Part shown: positions 1 to 10,700 of the stretch, in pieces | How positions within the stretch are numbered: position 1 is the stretch's first letter | Layout: the number at the start of each line of letters is the position of its first letter | From: Epichloe hybrida | Taxonomy: Eukaryota; Ascomycota; Sordariomycetes; Hypocreales; Clavicipitaceae | Length of the DNA: 64,000 nt | NCBI GenBank assembly: GCA_019022495.1 | Contig: JAFEKR010000008.1 | Location: 1,550,001 to 1,614,000, forward strand | Direction: 5' to 3' | Notes under the pieces: model-generated | Database searches by the model: none | What the model saw: the letters and a program-made list of their open reading frames with translations, nothing else | Told to the model about the DNA's origin: nothing | Made by a program: the position numbers and the translations under genes

Positions 1-10
1 ATGCCCATCA

Positions 11-1073
11 TCACAACCTCGCCTCTTTTGCATCCCAACCCATCAGCACCTTGAGGCTCCGCTCATACGCCCATACCGTTACCGCACCAGCCGGCGCAGA
101 TTTTATCAGACTGATCGGCAGGCCCTTGTACAAGCCGCGGATCCCTTCCGCCCGCACAATCGACGAGATGGCGCGCAGAGTACTCGAATACTCGGGTATA
201 TCGCTGTACACGTATCTGCCTCTCGTGGGACCCTGCACCTGGATTCGCTTCCGCACGAGATCCAGAGGAAACACAATAGTCTTGGCAATGACGCTGCCTG
301 CCACGCCGGCTGTGGCATCGCCGCCCCCCCACGGCATGTTCAGTCCCGCGAGCCGCACCCTCAGTCCCTCGTACGCGACGAAGAATATCCCCATCAGGGG
401 CACGATCTGGGCCAGCCCGGGCCCGATGCCGCGAAAGAAGCCCCGGAGGCCCTCGTCACGCTTGATGTCCAGGACGGCGCGCCGCAGGGATGCGTAGATC
501 CTCGTGCGGCCCTGCGCGGCGAACCTCGTCCTCAGCAGATCAAGCGGATACGTAATCGTCGTGGCGAGCGCCCCGGAAGACGCGCCCGCGAGGAAGCTCT
601 CCGCTGTGTCGGGCAGCCTCGTCGGCAGGCCCGTCTGCAGGAAGAGCGTCGTGGCGCGGTACGCGCTGAACTGTATGGCGGCGTAGCAGACGTACAGGAG
701 CTCGGCCGGCACGTTCCCCTTCCACAGCGCCGTGAGGCCCTCGTGCTTGAGGATGTGCTTTACCGTTGCGACGGTTCCGCGGAGGGGGACGGGCGCGGAT
801 GGCGAGTGTGGTTGGAGTTGGAGGCGGATCTTGACCACGTCGAGGGGGGAGACGACGAATCTGGATGGAGGGTCGGGGTTAGAAGAGCATGTCAGCCTTT
901 TTCTTATATTCGTCCCTCCTAAATGAAACTACTTGGGAACTTTGCCCTTCCCGCTCCTCGGAAAACACGCTAGATATGGAAGGGTTTCACTCTTACCGAG
1001 AGACTAGACCTGCTATGGCGCCCGCGGAAACAACCTGGAGCCTCGTGCCCTCGTCCTTTAGACGGTTTGCCCC
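11..1073 (-). CDS. TPC1: mitochondrial carrier, thiamine pyrophosphate (TPC1) type; 5' end unresolved
   Basis: Mitochondrial inner-membrane solute carrier. It most resembles fungal Tpc1, which imports thiamine pyrophosphate into the matrix. Three carrier repeats are visible, each with a PxDxx[KR] signature: PLDVVKIR (completed across the splice), PLDLLRTR and PLDLVRKR. The main exon is 11-860. An intron at 861-996 (GTAAGAG donor, CCAG acceptor) joins it to an upstream exon reading [12 protein letters not shown] followed by [10 protein letters not shown], the usual start of repeat 1. The joined reading [10 protein letters not shown] is in frame and matches the family. The upstream frame stays open beyond 1073 but I find no ATG in it, so another short 5' exon probably carries the start. 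The conserved core and C-terminus are complete. Membership of the carrier family is certain. The TPC substrate is inferred from overall resemblance; another mitochondrial substrate is possible. Confidence 0.85.
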
Positions 1074-1954
1074 TGTACTGCTTGGCACGCGGCCTTGTCG
1101 AGGCGCGGCCTCGCTTGCGCATGCCAAGGTGGCCAGCTTGTCGGCTGGAGGGCTGGATACCAGGACTCCCTGCGGAAGATGATGTTTCCGAGGAGCGGAT
1201 GTACCGCTTCGGACGATGGAGGAATCCGCTAATCGTCTGTATGTGACGAGGCCAGCATTCGAGCTGAAATATCGCGTCGTCTCGTCGTTTTTGCTCGCCG
1301 GAGCGGGCTATGGCGATACTCCTTCTGGGTTCCCGAGGAGCCTGTATTCAATTCGGAGCCGATTGGAAGTGTGGGGTGAAGAGACTGATTTTGTTCACGT
1401 CGTAGACTGCTTTATTTATTTGGTGTTTTTTTTTTTGCAAAGATAATGGCTGGGATGCAATAGTCTATGCAGGTCGTCAAGATGTCATAATCAAACATTT
1501 GTTTAATGTGCGGCCGTGTTGTGTTGTGTCTGACTTGGTTATCTGGACGTGTTCATGGTGTGGAATGGACGAAAGAAAATGTTAGGCAAGTGACATTCCT
1601 GGTCTTGCGGCCCGTCGCCTATTGGCGGAGGTGGGGACGGTTTCCCATTGAATGGCGGGGGGCCATGTTGTTTGAGTGGAAGCTGGCACCTGCGGGCGGC
1701 TGGCAACGACTTGGCGATAAATATCTGTGTGAGAAACATTCATCATGAAGCACCAGACTTGTACCATGTCATGTGTTCAAAGTGGCGCAAAATCGACATT
1801 CAGTTCTTCGATGTTTCCTCCGCCTTCATTCTTCATTCTTCATTTCCGTTAATCCGCACAACACCCCTCCAATCCTCTGCAGTGGCGCTTCGCTGATGAA
1901 TTTGCCTCGTGCCGTAAGCGACTATACGCGGTAGACCCTAGGCACTCGGATTCA
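1074..1954. other. intergenic, no gene recognised
   Basis: About 0.9 kb between the carrier and the lactonase-like gene. It should hold the unresolved first exon and promoter of the carrier (minus strand). Short open frames on both strands have no splice or family support. I looked here for the missing C-terminal half of the neighbouring metallo-beta-lactamase protein and did not find it in any frame. A T-rich run lies near 1425-1436. Confidence 0.5.
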
Positions 1955-2587
1955 TCAAATGTAGTCGATCCCGTCCCCGTTCTCCGTGGGCTTGGATTTT
2001 TCTGGATTGATATCCTTGAAATCTTTGAAAAATGCCCACTTTGCCTTCTCTTTCCAACCCCGCCCAATGAAATCAATGCTCGTCTGGGGGAAAAAGTCAG
2101 ACCACTTTCTGGATTGGTCGGATATCCTGGCTTCCCGTGTCATCAGATTGGCCTGGACGCCTGGCCCAACAACGAGCGCAGTAGCGGCATCAAAGGAGGA
2201 AGGGTCGCCAGTGTGGTCAAAGTGGCAATGACTCCATATGATTGCCTCGATATTGTCCCCCGATGTATCAATGTCATGTTCGTTCAAGATGTCACGTACG
2301 CTCTTCTCAGTTTTGACGGCAAATCCACTTGCCTTGAGACGTTGAACTAGTCCCGGTGCTAGACTGTCAAAGTCCTTGCGAACACCCAAGTCAAAGATGA
2401 TGGTACGATTCTGCGACAAGTTGCGGATGAGGAAGGCGTACGCCGGAACTGTCCAAACGTCGTGGCTTTCTAGAACAGGCTTTACGAATTCCTTGGCCGG
2501 TGCAACAATTGTCGACGTTGTGTCGATGATGGACAGAGAGACGGCGTTGTCCGACGGTGGAATCGGGCATCTTGATAAGTAGTCCAT
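1955..2587 (-). CDS. metallo-beta-lactamase-fold (lactonase-like) protein, C-terminally truncated
   Basis: Resembles the AttM/AiiA-like metallo-beta-lactamase hydrolases common in fungi (candidate lactonases). The first zinc-binding motif is intact as SHCHFDHTGD (HxHxDH). It is preceded by the usual IIFDLGVRKD strand and followed by ALVVGPGVQ. After that the protein departs from the family and stops. The later region normally carrying an FFGDGSFYLLD-type segment, the DxPGH zinc site and the last histidine is missing in every frame downstream. I chose the Met at 2587 because MDYLSRCPIPPSDN looks like a family start; an in-frame Met at 2650 adds 21 residues. About 210 aa, against well over 300 for intact relatives. 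Without the second half, the binuclear zinc site cannot be complete. It may be a decaying gene or a shortened protein of changed function. Confidence 0.6.
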   Translation of the reverse strand: MDYLSRCPIPPSDNAVSLSIIDTTSTIVAPAKEFVKPVLESHDVWTVPAYAFLIRNLSQNRTIIFDLGVRKDFDSLAPGLVQRLKASGFAVKTEKSVRDILNEHDIDTSGDNIEAIIWSHCHFDHTGDPSSFDAATALVVGPGVQANLMTREARISDQSRKWSDFFPQTSIDFIGRGWKEKAKWAFFKDFKDINPEKSKPTENGDGIDYI

Positions 2588-3310
2588 GCTTGGCTCATGG
2601 CTCGGCTGCGTGTACGCAAGTGTAGTCTTACGGTCCTCAAGGACATACATGCATCTATTTTTTCCTTCATGATTGATAATATCTATGCCGATGCTGACAT
2701 CACGTGAAGGAAGGTTTGTCCTTGCCGTCTATCTTCACCAGTAGGGCCACTTTTCAGCTTCCTTTGCCCTGGCGTCCACAATCGCCTTGGGCTGAAGCGC
2801 CATTGGCCAGGCCTGAGCCAACTCACCTCTTGACAGCCCAGCCACTATCACGTGCATGCATCTGGACCTCACGGGTTGCGGCCATGCTTTATTAACATGA
2901 GCATTTCTGGAGTTTGTTTCACATTCCCGACCCAAAAGATGTCTACGTCTGTGTCTACTTCTGCTGCGCACAATTCGCTTCTGCTGGATTTTGTTGTTTC
3001 CCCCAGAATCTCGGCAATCGTCATTCTTCGGCGTTCGCCATCCTCTCGGAAACGGCGCCTCCACAGACATACCCTGGTCGGCCATTGATCCTCCGAGGAC
3101 GATTATCTAATAACATTGCACCAAGCAGCATGTGATAAGACGCTCTGTTCGACTCAAGAAGAACTGCATTCCAACAAACCCTGTTCTCGTTTCTTTCTCA
3201 TCTCCGCTTTGAAAAGAACCCCCCTCTCCACTCTCCTTGAGGAGAAGGGAAAAAGGAATCAGTTCAAGAGATCAGGGAATTGAAACCCCCCCATAACCAA
3301 CAGCCTCACC
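2588..3310. promoter_or_regulatory. divergent intergenic region between the lactonase-like gene and the next gene
   Basis: These roughly 0.7 kb separate two divergently transcribed genes and should contain both promoters. The last 150 bp before 3311 are pyrimidine-rich on the plus strand, with runs such as TTTCTTTCTC and CCCCCCTCTCC, a usual fungal 5' UTR/promoter composition. I recognise no specific regulator site. Confidence 0.35.
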
Positions 3311-4489
3311 ATGGTTGTTGTCATTTCCCCGCCAGACCATGCCGGTCTCCTGGCTCCCATTCTGCCCGCTCTTCCAGCTGCCGCCGCATCAGCGCAGCCC
3401 GCGACCCAGGTCCTCCCCCTGCTCTCACCAATCCTTCGCCAACGGGTCCAGCTCCTCTGCAACTCCAGCACGGAGCCCTGGATACGACTTCTCTGCTACG
3501 ACACCGCCAAAGCTGTCAGACTAGCCGAGATTGTCCAAGGACCTGCTCTCGAGCCGCACCCCGTATCAGGCGAGGTCGAAGTCGATTGGGGCTACGATGC
3601 AGAAACCCGCTACCGCCGTCTCGATCAAGAGACTCTCCAGGCCCTCGTCGCGTTGCCCGCGCTCGGCCTCGCCTTCCAACTAGTATACTGCATCAACGAC
3701 AAGGAGGGCGGCGGCGACGGCTGGCGGATCGGCGAAGTTACTCTTGCAGAGCAGGCCTCGCCCTTTTCGAAATTCGGCGGTGCGTCGACCATCGCTGACG
3801 CCGAGCGTCAGTACGAAGATGGCGTCAGCAGCCATAGGGACTCTTCCAAGACCAATGGTGATCCTGCTGCTCAGCAACAGCGACAAGCCGACGACGAAGA
3901 TGACGACAACGACGACTACTGGGACCTCTACGACAAGACGCCCGCCAGAACACCCGCGGTGAACCGCTCTCCCGCTCCACCAGCAGCACCTGGAACCATG
4001 AACCACGGCGGTTCCCATCCCCAAGGTCCATTCGGAACCACCCCCGCCGCCGAAGACGAATACTTTGCGCAATACGGCCATGTCCAGCCCGCCATGGACA
4101 ACCACGACCCCGACGAAGAAGCCCAGGCAGCAGAGCTTCTGGGCCCCTCGGCCTACGGCCAGCGCAGCATCTCGCCTCCGCCCAAAAGAGATGACACAAA
4201 CGAACCCCCTGCGGTCCTAGAAACAGGCCTTTCCAACGCCGCCGAATCCACCCTGCAGCACCCCCGCCCCGACTCGAGCGCCTCGTCCAGCGCCTCCAAC
4301 ACGGTGGCCAAACTCGAGGAATCCGCCGACAAGCAGGAGCAGAACGAGTTCGGGGTCAAGCAGCATGTTTCTCGGAGCATTCGCAGCCTGTACATGCTCT
4401 CCAAAGCAAGCGGGATTGATCGCGAAGAGTTCGAGAGGCTGGTGAAGACGGAGCTGGATCTCTTGGGCATGATGGACGAGGGGGAGTGA
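3311..4489 (+). CDS. conserved fungal protein of unknown function
   Basis: Single-exon gene of 392 aa. I do not recognise a named domain. Residues 1-150 look folded: a hydrophobic start (MVVVISPPDHAGLLAPILP), then QRVQLLCNSSTEPWIRLLCY, then a stretch around VDWGYDAETRYRRLDQETL. Residues about 180-330 are low-complexity and acidic, rich in Asp, Pro, Ser and Ala, and probably disordered. The last 45 residues form a predicted helical segment (SRSIRSLYMLSKASGIDREE) ending in an acidic tail. No signal peptide or membrane segment is apparent. Two ordered ends joined by a disordered linker would suit a regulatory or adaptor protein, but that is inference only. Stops in the other frames and the regular amino acid pattern support a real gene. 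Confidence 0.8.
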   Translation: MVVVISPPDHAGLLAPILPALPAAAASAQPATQVLPLLSPILRQRVQLLCNSSTEPWIRLLCYDTAKAVRLAEIVQGPALEPHPVSGEVEVDWGYDAETRYRRLDQETLQALVALPALGLAFQLVYCINDKEGGGDGWRIGEVTLAEQASPFSKFGGASTIADAERQYEDGVSSHRDSSKTNGDPAAQQQRQADDEDDDNDDYWDLYDKTPARTPAVNRSPAPPAAPGTMNHGGSHPQGPFGTTPAAEDEYFAQYGHVQPAMDNHDPDEEAQAAELLGPSAYGQRSISPPPKRDDTNEPPAVLETGLSNAAESTLQHPRPDSSASSSASNTVAKLEESADKQEQNEFGVKQHVSRSIRSLYMLSKASGIDREEFERLVKTELDLLGMMDEGE

Positions 4490-4943
4490 GCGCTTCCTTG
4501 GACCTTGTTAGAGCGAAATCATTTGGACATTTCTCTGAAACCATTCTTCTTCACCATGGGTGCATGGCGCATCATATTCTATAATAGGACTTGCATTCCG
4601 GATAGTCGAGCATATTTCTGGCATATTGGGAGTTATTTTTATCAGGGGCATATAGTACTACTCTTGGTTAATAAGACATGTCAAGATAGACACTTTTTGC
4701 GTGGCAAATGCTGCACGTAGTTCCATGCTCATGAAGATGCAGCAGGTACCTGGATTGCTTCTTGAGCATTTTCCCCGCAGCCACAAGCTCATCCATCCTT
4801 TCGTGCCGCGCTCGAGCTGTCCGGCCCAAGCGGTTGATGACGTCTTTCAACCCCCGTTGCGAATGCCTCCCCGTGATTGACTCGCCCGTCCTGGGCCCCA
4901 GCCCGTACGTGTACATTGTACAACATGTGCGGATTACACGGGT
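4490..4943. other. intergenic, 3' flank of the unknown-function gene
   Basis: No gene recognised. The sequence becomes AT-richer just after the stop codon at 4489, as expected of a 3' UTR. One CGGATTAC element, a member of the dispersed motif family, lies at 4931, just outside the MITE target duplication. Confidence 0.5.
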
Positions 4944-5452
4944 GATTGTAACGGACATCTAAACACGCATCTGTCAAAAATTGATTACGCATCTGCCGTT
5001 AGTCCTAATCGGGATGGACGACCCGCCCACCTGTTTTTAGTGTGGCTCGCGTCCATCAATCTTCGTAGCTATAGCGACAATTAATATTGCCGTATCTCAC
5101 CGCCTATTATAATACAGCCCGCATCGTCACAGGCAAGAGACCTTACCTCTGCAACGCCTGTATTCACACCAACGCCAAGTCAATCCTTCTCTGATAATCC
5201 CTCTGAGGAGCCCGGCAGTTAACTACAATTTATTTCCTATAATCCGCTAGCAACATAACCACGATAGCTTCAATAATATCAACATCTTAACACCTATCAT
5301 AGGCATCGTAATTGACTCTTGACAATGCTACGAAGATTGATGGACGCGAGCCACACCAAAAACAGGTGGGCGGGTCGTCCATCCCGATTAGGACTAACGG
5401 CAGATGCGTAATCAATTTTTGACAGATGCGTGTTTAGGCGTCCGATTGTAAC
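4944..5452. mobile_element. Mutator-like MITE with 117-bp inverted repeats and 9-bp target duplication
   Basis: The element spans 4953-5443 (491 bp). Its ends are inverted repeats at 4953-5069 and 5327-5443. Aligned by hand over 117 positions they differ at three: two adjacent bases near the tip and one internal A/G. Each end starts GGAC and soon reaches CTAAACACGCATCTGTC; the subterminal word ACGCATCTG occurs twice in each arm. The flanks are identical 9-bp direct repeats GATTGTAAC at 4944-4952 and 5444-5452. A 9-bp target duplication with long inverted repeats is characteristic of Mutator-like (MULE) DNA transposons. The 257-bp centre (5070-5326) is AT-rich and has no transposase frame, so this is a non-autonomous copy. 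The near-identical arms suggest a fairly recent insertion. Confidence 0.88.
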
Positions 5453-5843
5453 CGGAAATGGCGGACCAGAGCGGGGATCCTCCATCGGTGGCAATCGCCA
5501 TGGTGGAAAGGGGTGGTGGAAAGGCACATTATTTCAGGTGTGGATTACGAAGAAGTGGAGGTATCTCTTTATCCTAGCCCCCGTCACCTTCACTTCCCGT
5601 CCGACATCCAATTGGCTCATTTACCCCTGTCATGTAGATTTGTAAAATAATTCAGGGGATGTACGGATTATTGTATGTATGAACGGGCCAAGTTGGCTGC
5701 ACCTCTTTTTTTTCGTGCAACACCATCATGTGCCGCGCAGCACTTCTTCCGTCGAACCGCCTTCGTCCAATATGTAGGGCAACTGTTCACAAGTTGCCCC
5801 CGCTCCTCTCTGCGTTTGCAAATCTCATGTTCAAGATTCCACG
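5453..5843. promoter_or_regulatory. upstream region of the acyltransferase gene
   Basis: About 390 bp between the MITE and the wax-synthase-like gene, which should contain that gene's promoter. The MITE inserted within 400 bp of the start codon, so it may lie in or near the control region. No specific operator recognised. Confidence 0.35.
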
Positions 5844-7602
5844 ATGTCGCGGCTGGACGATGCAGTGCGCGCTGCACATCGCGCCACCTTCCTCGACGCT
5901 CTGCACGACGGCAGTGCCAAGCCTCTCCTCCTCCCGCACAGCATTCTGGGGTCCTTCATCGTCCCCACGCTGTGGCTCGCCATTCCGCACGCTTCTCGGC
6001 CGTGGCTGTACCAAACGCGATGGGCCGTCATGGCCTTTGTCATCTTGTTCAATGTCCACATCCTGCGCGTGTGCTCGAGCACCAACTATGCGTATGCTTA
6101 CGCAGCCGGCCTGATGGCCTCCTGGGGAATAATTCTGTCCATGAACCTCCTCGTTTGGAAGCGTCCGCAGTTTGAGGCGGCGAGAGTCATCCGAGTCGCC
6201 AAGGCCGCCAAGGCCGCCGAGGCCGCCGAGGCCAAGCATGATGAATCCGCAGACGGGGCCGGACACAATGTCGTGACCACGAGCGGCCATACAAGTTCGG
6301 CGCATCAAGGTCTCAGGCACCGAAAGTCGGACCCGAGCACACCACCGCAGGACTCGGGTGCGTCGGGGACGACGTCGGGGACGACGTCGGGTGATGTTTT
6401 CGAGTACAGGTGGCAGACGTTTCCTGCAGAGGCATCGTTCCTGGTGCGCCTGGGTTGGGCCATGGACTTGATGTCGAGTTTCCGAGGTGCCGGTACGTCG
6501 TGTTCTGTTAACCATCGCTTCCATTCCCAAGCACGTAACATGGCCTGTTTTCTGGCTCCCTTGTTCCCCTTCTTCTTGAGCAGTGGCTAACTCGAGGAAA
6601 GGCTGGAGCTACAGCATCTCCTCCATCCCCCGCCCCGTCATCCCCCAGACCATCCACCAGAAGGCCAAAGTTGATACCCGCTCCATTCCTCGCCAGACCA
6701 CCAGCGGATATAACCGTCCCATGACAGAAACCGAGCTCGTCCGAAGCCGTCTCGCTTACGTTCTATCCACCTACATCGTTCTCGACGTCCTCCGCCTCCT
6801 CGTCGTTCAAATAAAGGATCCCTTCTTCATCCTAGGCCCCGACAACGCGTACGACTTGCCCCCTGGCCTTGCTAGCAAACCACCCTGGATGCTCCTCCTC
6901 TACAGAGAAGCCATCTGTCTGCTCACCACGTGGGCCGCCATCACACTCGTTTTCAGCCTAGGCGATGTTGTCCAGTACTACTTCTTGAGCTACTTCTTCC
7001 CATCCAGGGCCATCCTTTGGCAGCACGCATCGACCTATGGAAAGTTCTCCGAGGTTCTTGATCGGGGGCTCGCCGGGTGGTGGGGAGGATGGTGGCATCA
7101 GACTTTCCGGCTGGAGCTCCTAGCTCCTTCTGCGTATCTCTTAAAGACGGGATACATCAAAAAGGGGTCCCAAGCCGCCGACGCGTTCGGCCTATTCGTT
7201 GCATTCCTCCAGTCTGGTTTGATGCATGCGGCGGGTAGTTTTACCACGATCCCGCACACGAAGCCGTGGCGATCCCTGCTGTTCTTCGTGCTCCAGGGTC
7301 TCGGCATTGCCGTTCAACAGCGCCTGGCCCTTTCCCTGCGGAGCCATATCTCCAAGCTTCCGCGGGTGGTGAGACGATGCGGAAATCTTGCCTTTTGCTT
7401 AGTGTGGCTGTATTTCACGGCCGCCTTTTTCGTCAACGACCTGGCTTCCATGGGGTTCTGGCTGGAGGAGCCGGTGCCCATCTCTCCTTTGCGAATCCTG
7501 GGGTTCGGGCCCGTACATGATCACTGGTGGCGGTGGGATGCTCACAATTGGCCAACGGTTTATCCATGGAAGCATTGGTGGGAGATTGGCGTTGCATTGT
7601 AG
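5844..7602 (+). CDS. wax-synthase-domain (MBOAT-like) membrane O-acyltransferase
   Basis: Multi-pass membrane protein of the fungal wax synthase-domain family, related to acyl/acetyltransferases acting on terpenoids and other metabolites (Tri7-like). Two exons: 5844-6492 and 6602-7602, giving 549 aa. I chose acceptor 6601 because it restores FRGAGWSYSIS, matching the family motif FRGxGWxxxIS. Acceptor 6583 is also in frame and would add six residues. Diagnostic motifs are WWHQTFR followed by FLQSGLMHAAG, whose histidine (residue 425) is the expected catalytic base. About eight hydrophobic segments are spread over both exons. Residues roughly 115-190 form a low-complexity loop with Ala/Lys and Gly/Thr/Ser repeats. 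Its 3' end faces telomerase with only 168 bp between stop codons. Substrate unknown; no biosynthetic cluster surrounds it. Confidence 0.85.
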
Positions 7603-7770
7603 ACTGGTACACATGGCTTCTTTCCTCGCCCAACATCAAGCTCTAGACGGATATTTAAGCACTACGCATTACACAGAACAGTGGTATAATAAGACTCGGA
7701 ACGGCAGTGACAAATCACCCTTCATGGGCAGAACTGTACCGGCTTCGACACCATCCCTTTACCGTGAATG

Positions 7771-10700
7771 CTACATGACTGCAAGCGTCTTGCTTTGTTT
7801 CCTCAACCACTCCATCACCGCTCCATAATTGGCTTGGTACCTGTTCAGCACCTCCAAGAACGCGGCATATGCTACACTGCACGGGTATTAGCCACGCCTG
7901 AACGTAACCTAATGGCCGCTCTGGTTAATCTACGCGCAGGCGACTTACCTCGTAACTTGTCCCCTGCGAATCGTACACACATAATCGGGATATCTCAGGC
8001 GTCTAGATCTGCTTGACAAGATTGAGTGCGCAACATCTGCTACTTTACACACTGTCTCTATAAACGGGTCAGAACACCATGATGACAACCTGCGGAACGG
8101 CAACGTCTCTCTTTCTTCTCGTTTTCATAGGGGACTGAAAAAGAAAAAGATAGTATGGCTGGGGGAGAGGGGGTCGCAAAACGAAATGAGAAACTCACGA
8201 ATAACAAGGCCAGCCCTCGGCCGACGCATCTTGGACAAACATCGCATGTATGCCACCATCTTGCGAGCCGTCTCACAAAACGCGTGGCGCAAAGACTTGA
8301 GGACGGTACTCGGAGTATTGTGAGCAGTATCGAAGAACATGAGGTGGGATTGAATCTTGAAGGCATCTAATGGCATAATGAGATGAGATGAGAGCTCTGG
8401 CTCACCCGTCAAAGACACAACTTACTGAGTATTTTTCTTTGGAAATTTTGGCCTGGCAAGCGGCTGAATTCGACGGTCAATGAGTTGGCGACAGCTGGCT
8501 GCGTTAGGTTGACATGATACGAGATGGGCGGCGAAGAGGAAGAGTTGAGGCATACCAGTTGACTGAGCAGTTTGACTATCCTTTGTGATTTCTAGCGTTG
8601 CATCGTTGATGCAGGTTCCGCAGTAGGGAAAAGCACCAGAAGCAGCCATTTGAAGAGGCTCACCATGTAAAGACATGGGGAAGTTGACTACGGTCTTTTG
8701 GGGGCTCACTTGGACTCCATATTCAGGAAGGCCACGATGCATCGTCTCCACGAACTTGACCGCCTTTTCCTCGTCCAGGGTGATGAGGAGGAAGTCGTCT
8801 ATCAGCCTCATGAGTAGGCAGTCTGGCCCAGAGACGAACCGCAAATGCTTCATTTCCAGATCTGCATAGAAGTAATTGCATAGGAACGAGGATAGAACCG
8901 AGCCCTGAGGGATGCCTCGCTTCTGGCGGTAGTACTTCTTGCCAAACTTGACCAGGTTTTTTTGTATGTGGTCGGTCATGAGATGCAACAGAGTACTTGT
9001 ATCGTGGCTTTTCTGCGCGACTCCGTCGATAAAAACAATGTCTCTCTTCTTGGTGGCAATTCCGTTCTGTAGACGTGCTATGAAGGCGGCATCCTGGTCC
9101 TGTGCGAGAACTGAGGCTCGCCATCGACGGATGGCTTTGCTGCTTGTTTTTCGCGGGCCAAGCATGGTGTGCTCTCCTGGCTGGACTTCTGCGTGTTTGA
9201 TGATGGTGTATTTGTTTTGGCTAGGAACGGATCTCATGAGCTGGAGAAGTTTCTCTTGAGGAATGGTGTCGAAGGCTGACTGGACGTCCACCTTTGCAAA
9301 ATACAGCTTGGCCATTGTGGTCGTCCCAATAGCTTGCTTGAATGCTTTGAGTCGCAAGTACATGTCATTGACGGAAAAGAGCGTGGAACCCAACTTGTGA
9401 GGGTTGGCGTCTTTTTCAAATTTGAGTGCCGTATGTATGGGTGAGAGAACAGAGTTGATGCTGGGTCCGAGAATCCTTGAGTTCGCCCTGCTCACTTGGC
9501 GTCTCCGGAGATTCATAATCGGTCGAAGCTTGTTCCCCTTCGGAAGCAGCCGAACCTGGCTGAAACCTAGACGTCTATTGTCTAGGATAGTGTTGGCTTG
9601 GGCAAATTTCATTTCCTCAAACATGTCCTTCTTCAGGATCGACAATGCAGGACCTGCTATGCGTCTCCAAACGTCATGGCGAAAGTAAAAGATTTGGTTA
9701 CGGTGGGTGTTGGCTTCTGTAACATAGAAATTGCTTTTAATCAGCGGTATCAATAAAGAATCAAAAACAAAGTACAGCAGTTCGTGAAAAATCTCGTGTC
9801 GCTTCTTCATGTCGGTTTGGCTAGCCTTCTGACTTTGTGAGCCTGGTGGCTGAAGCCAGGGTATGTCGGCAATCTATGTGTCGTTAGCCCAGTTGTCCCG
9901 ACCAGTCTATCTCACTTCAGCGTACCTTGAGTCCCTGTGTTATCTCGTGCAACGAAGTAGACTCAAATCGACGCAGTCTAACGAATTGGTCTACTCGGCG
10001 AAGAACCGCTGTCTTGTTGTGAAGCATGGCCTGGCCCTCGCCCCAGAAGTCGTTCGGCACGATCCTGGACAAAACGGCTTGACAGAACGACGACACTTGA
10101 GATTGGGAAGTCGCCAACTCCACTAGAGATCCAAATTGGAAGGCTTCGTTTTTGGATAGGCTTCCGATATTGTCATCAAGCATTTCAGATTCGAGGTTTA
10201 TCGCGCCATCAACAGCGCCCTTTGCCAGCTGAGACATCCGATTATGTGATGCGAATTCCCTATGTATCGAGTTCGACGATTTGTGGACGTAATCAAGCTT
10301 CGAAGGGCAGTAGTGCTTCAGTAGCTCGGTATATGAGCAACGGCCATGAAGGACTTGTAGTTTTTGCACCAACGCCCAAGCCGTTCCTCGGAGGCGCTTG
10401 GGGAGTTTTGGGGTCCCATCTGCTGACACGTTGCTCGGCATCTTGAGCAGCCTGGCAACTTCTTCCTCGCGCAAGGTGTAACCTTGAAATCTTTGTGCCG
10501 TCTCCAAGGAATTTACGTCGGAGGTAAAGACGTTATGTAATCCAAATTGCCTGGGAAACATATACATCATAATTTTTGCAGTATTAGTGCTGTTTCTGTT
10601 AGTCTGAGACTTTTCTTGGCCGTGAGTGCTCCATGAACAGCGATTGAGGACATCTGTCGTAAAGTTAGGGTCGGCAACTAGGTAGGCAGAAAAGAGAAGC

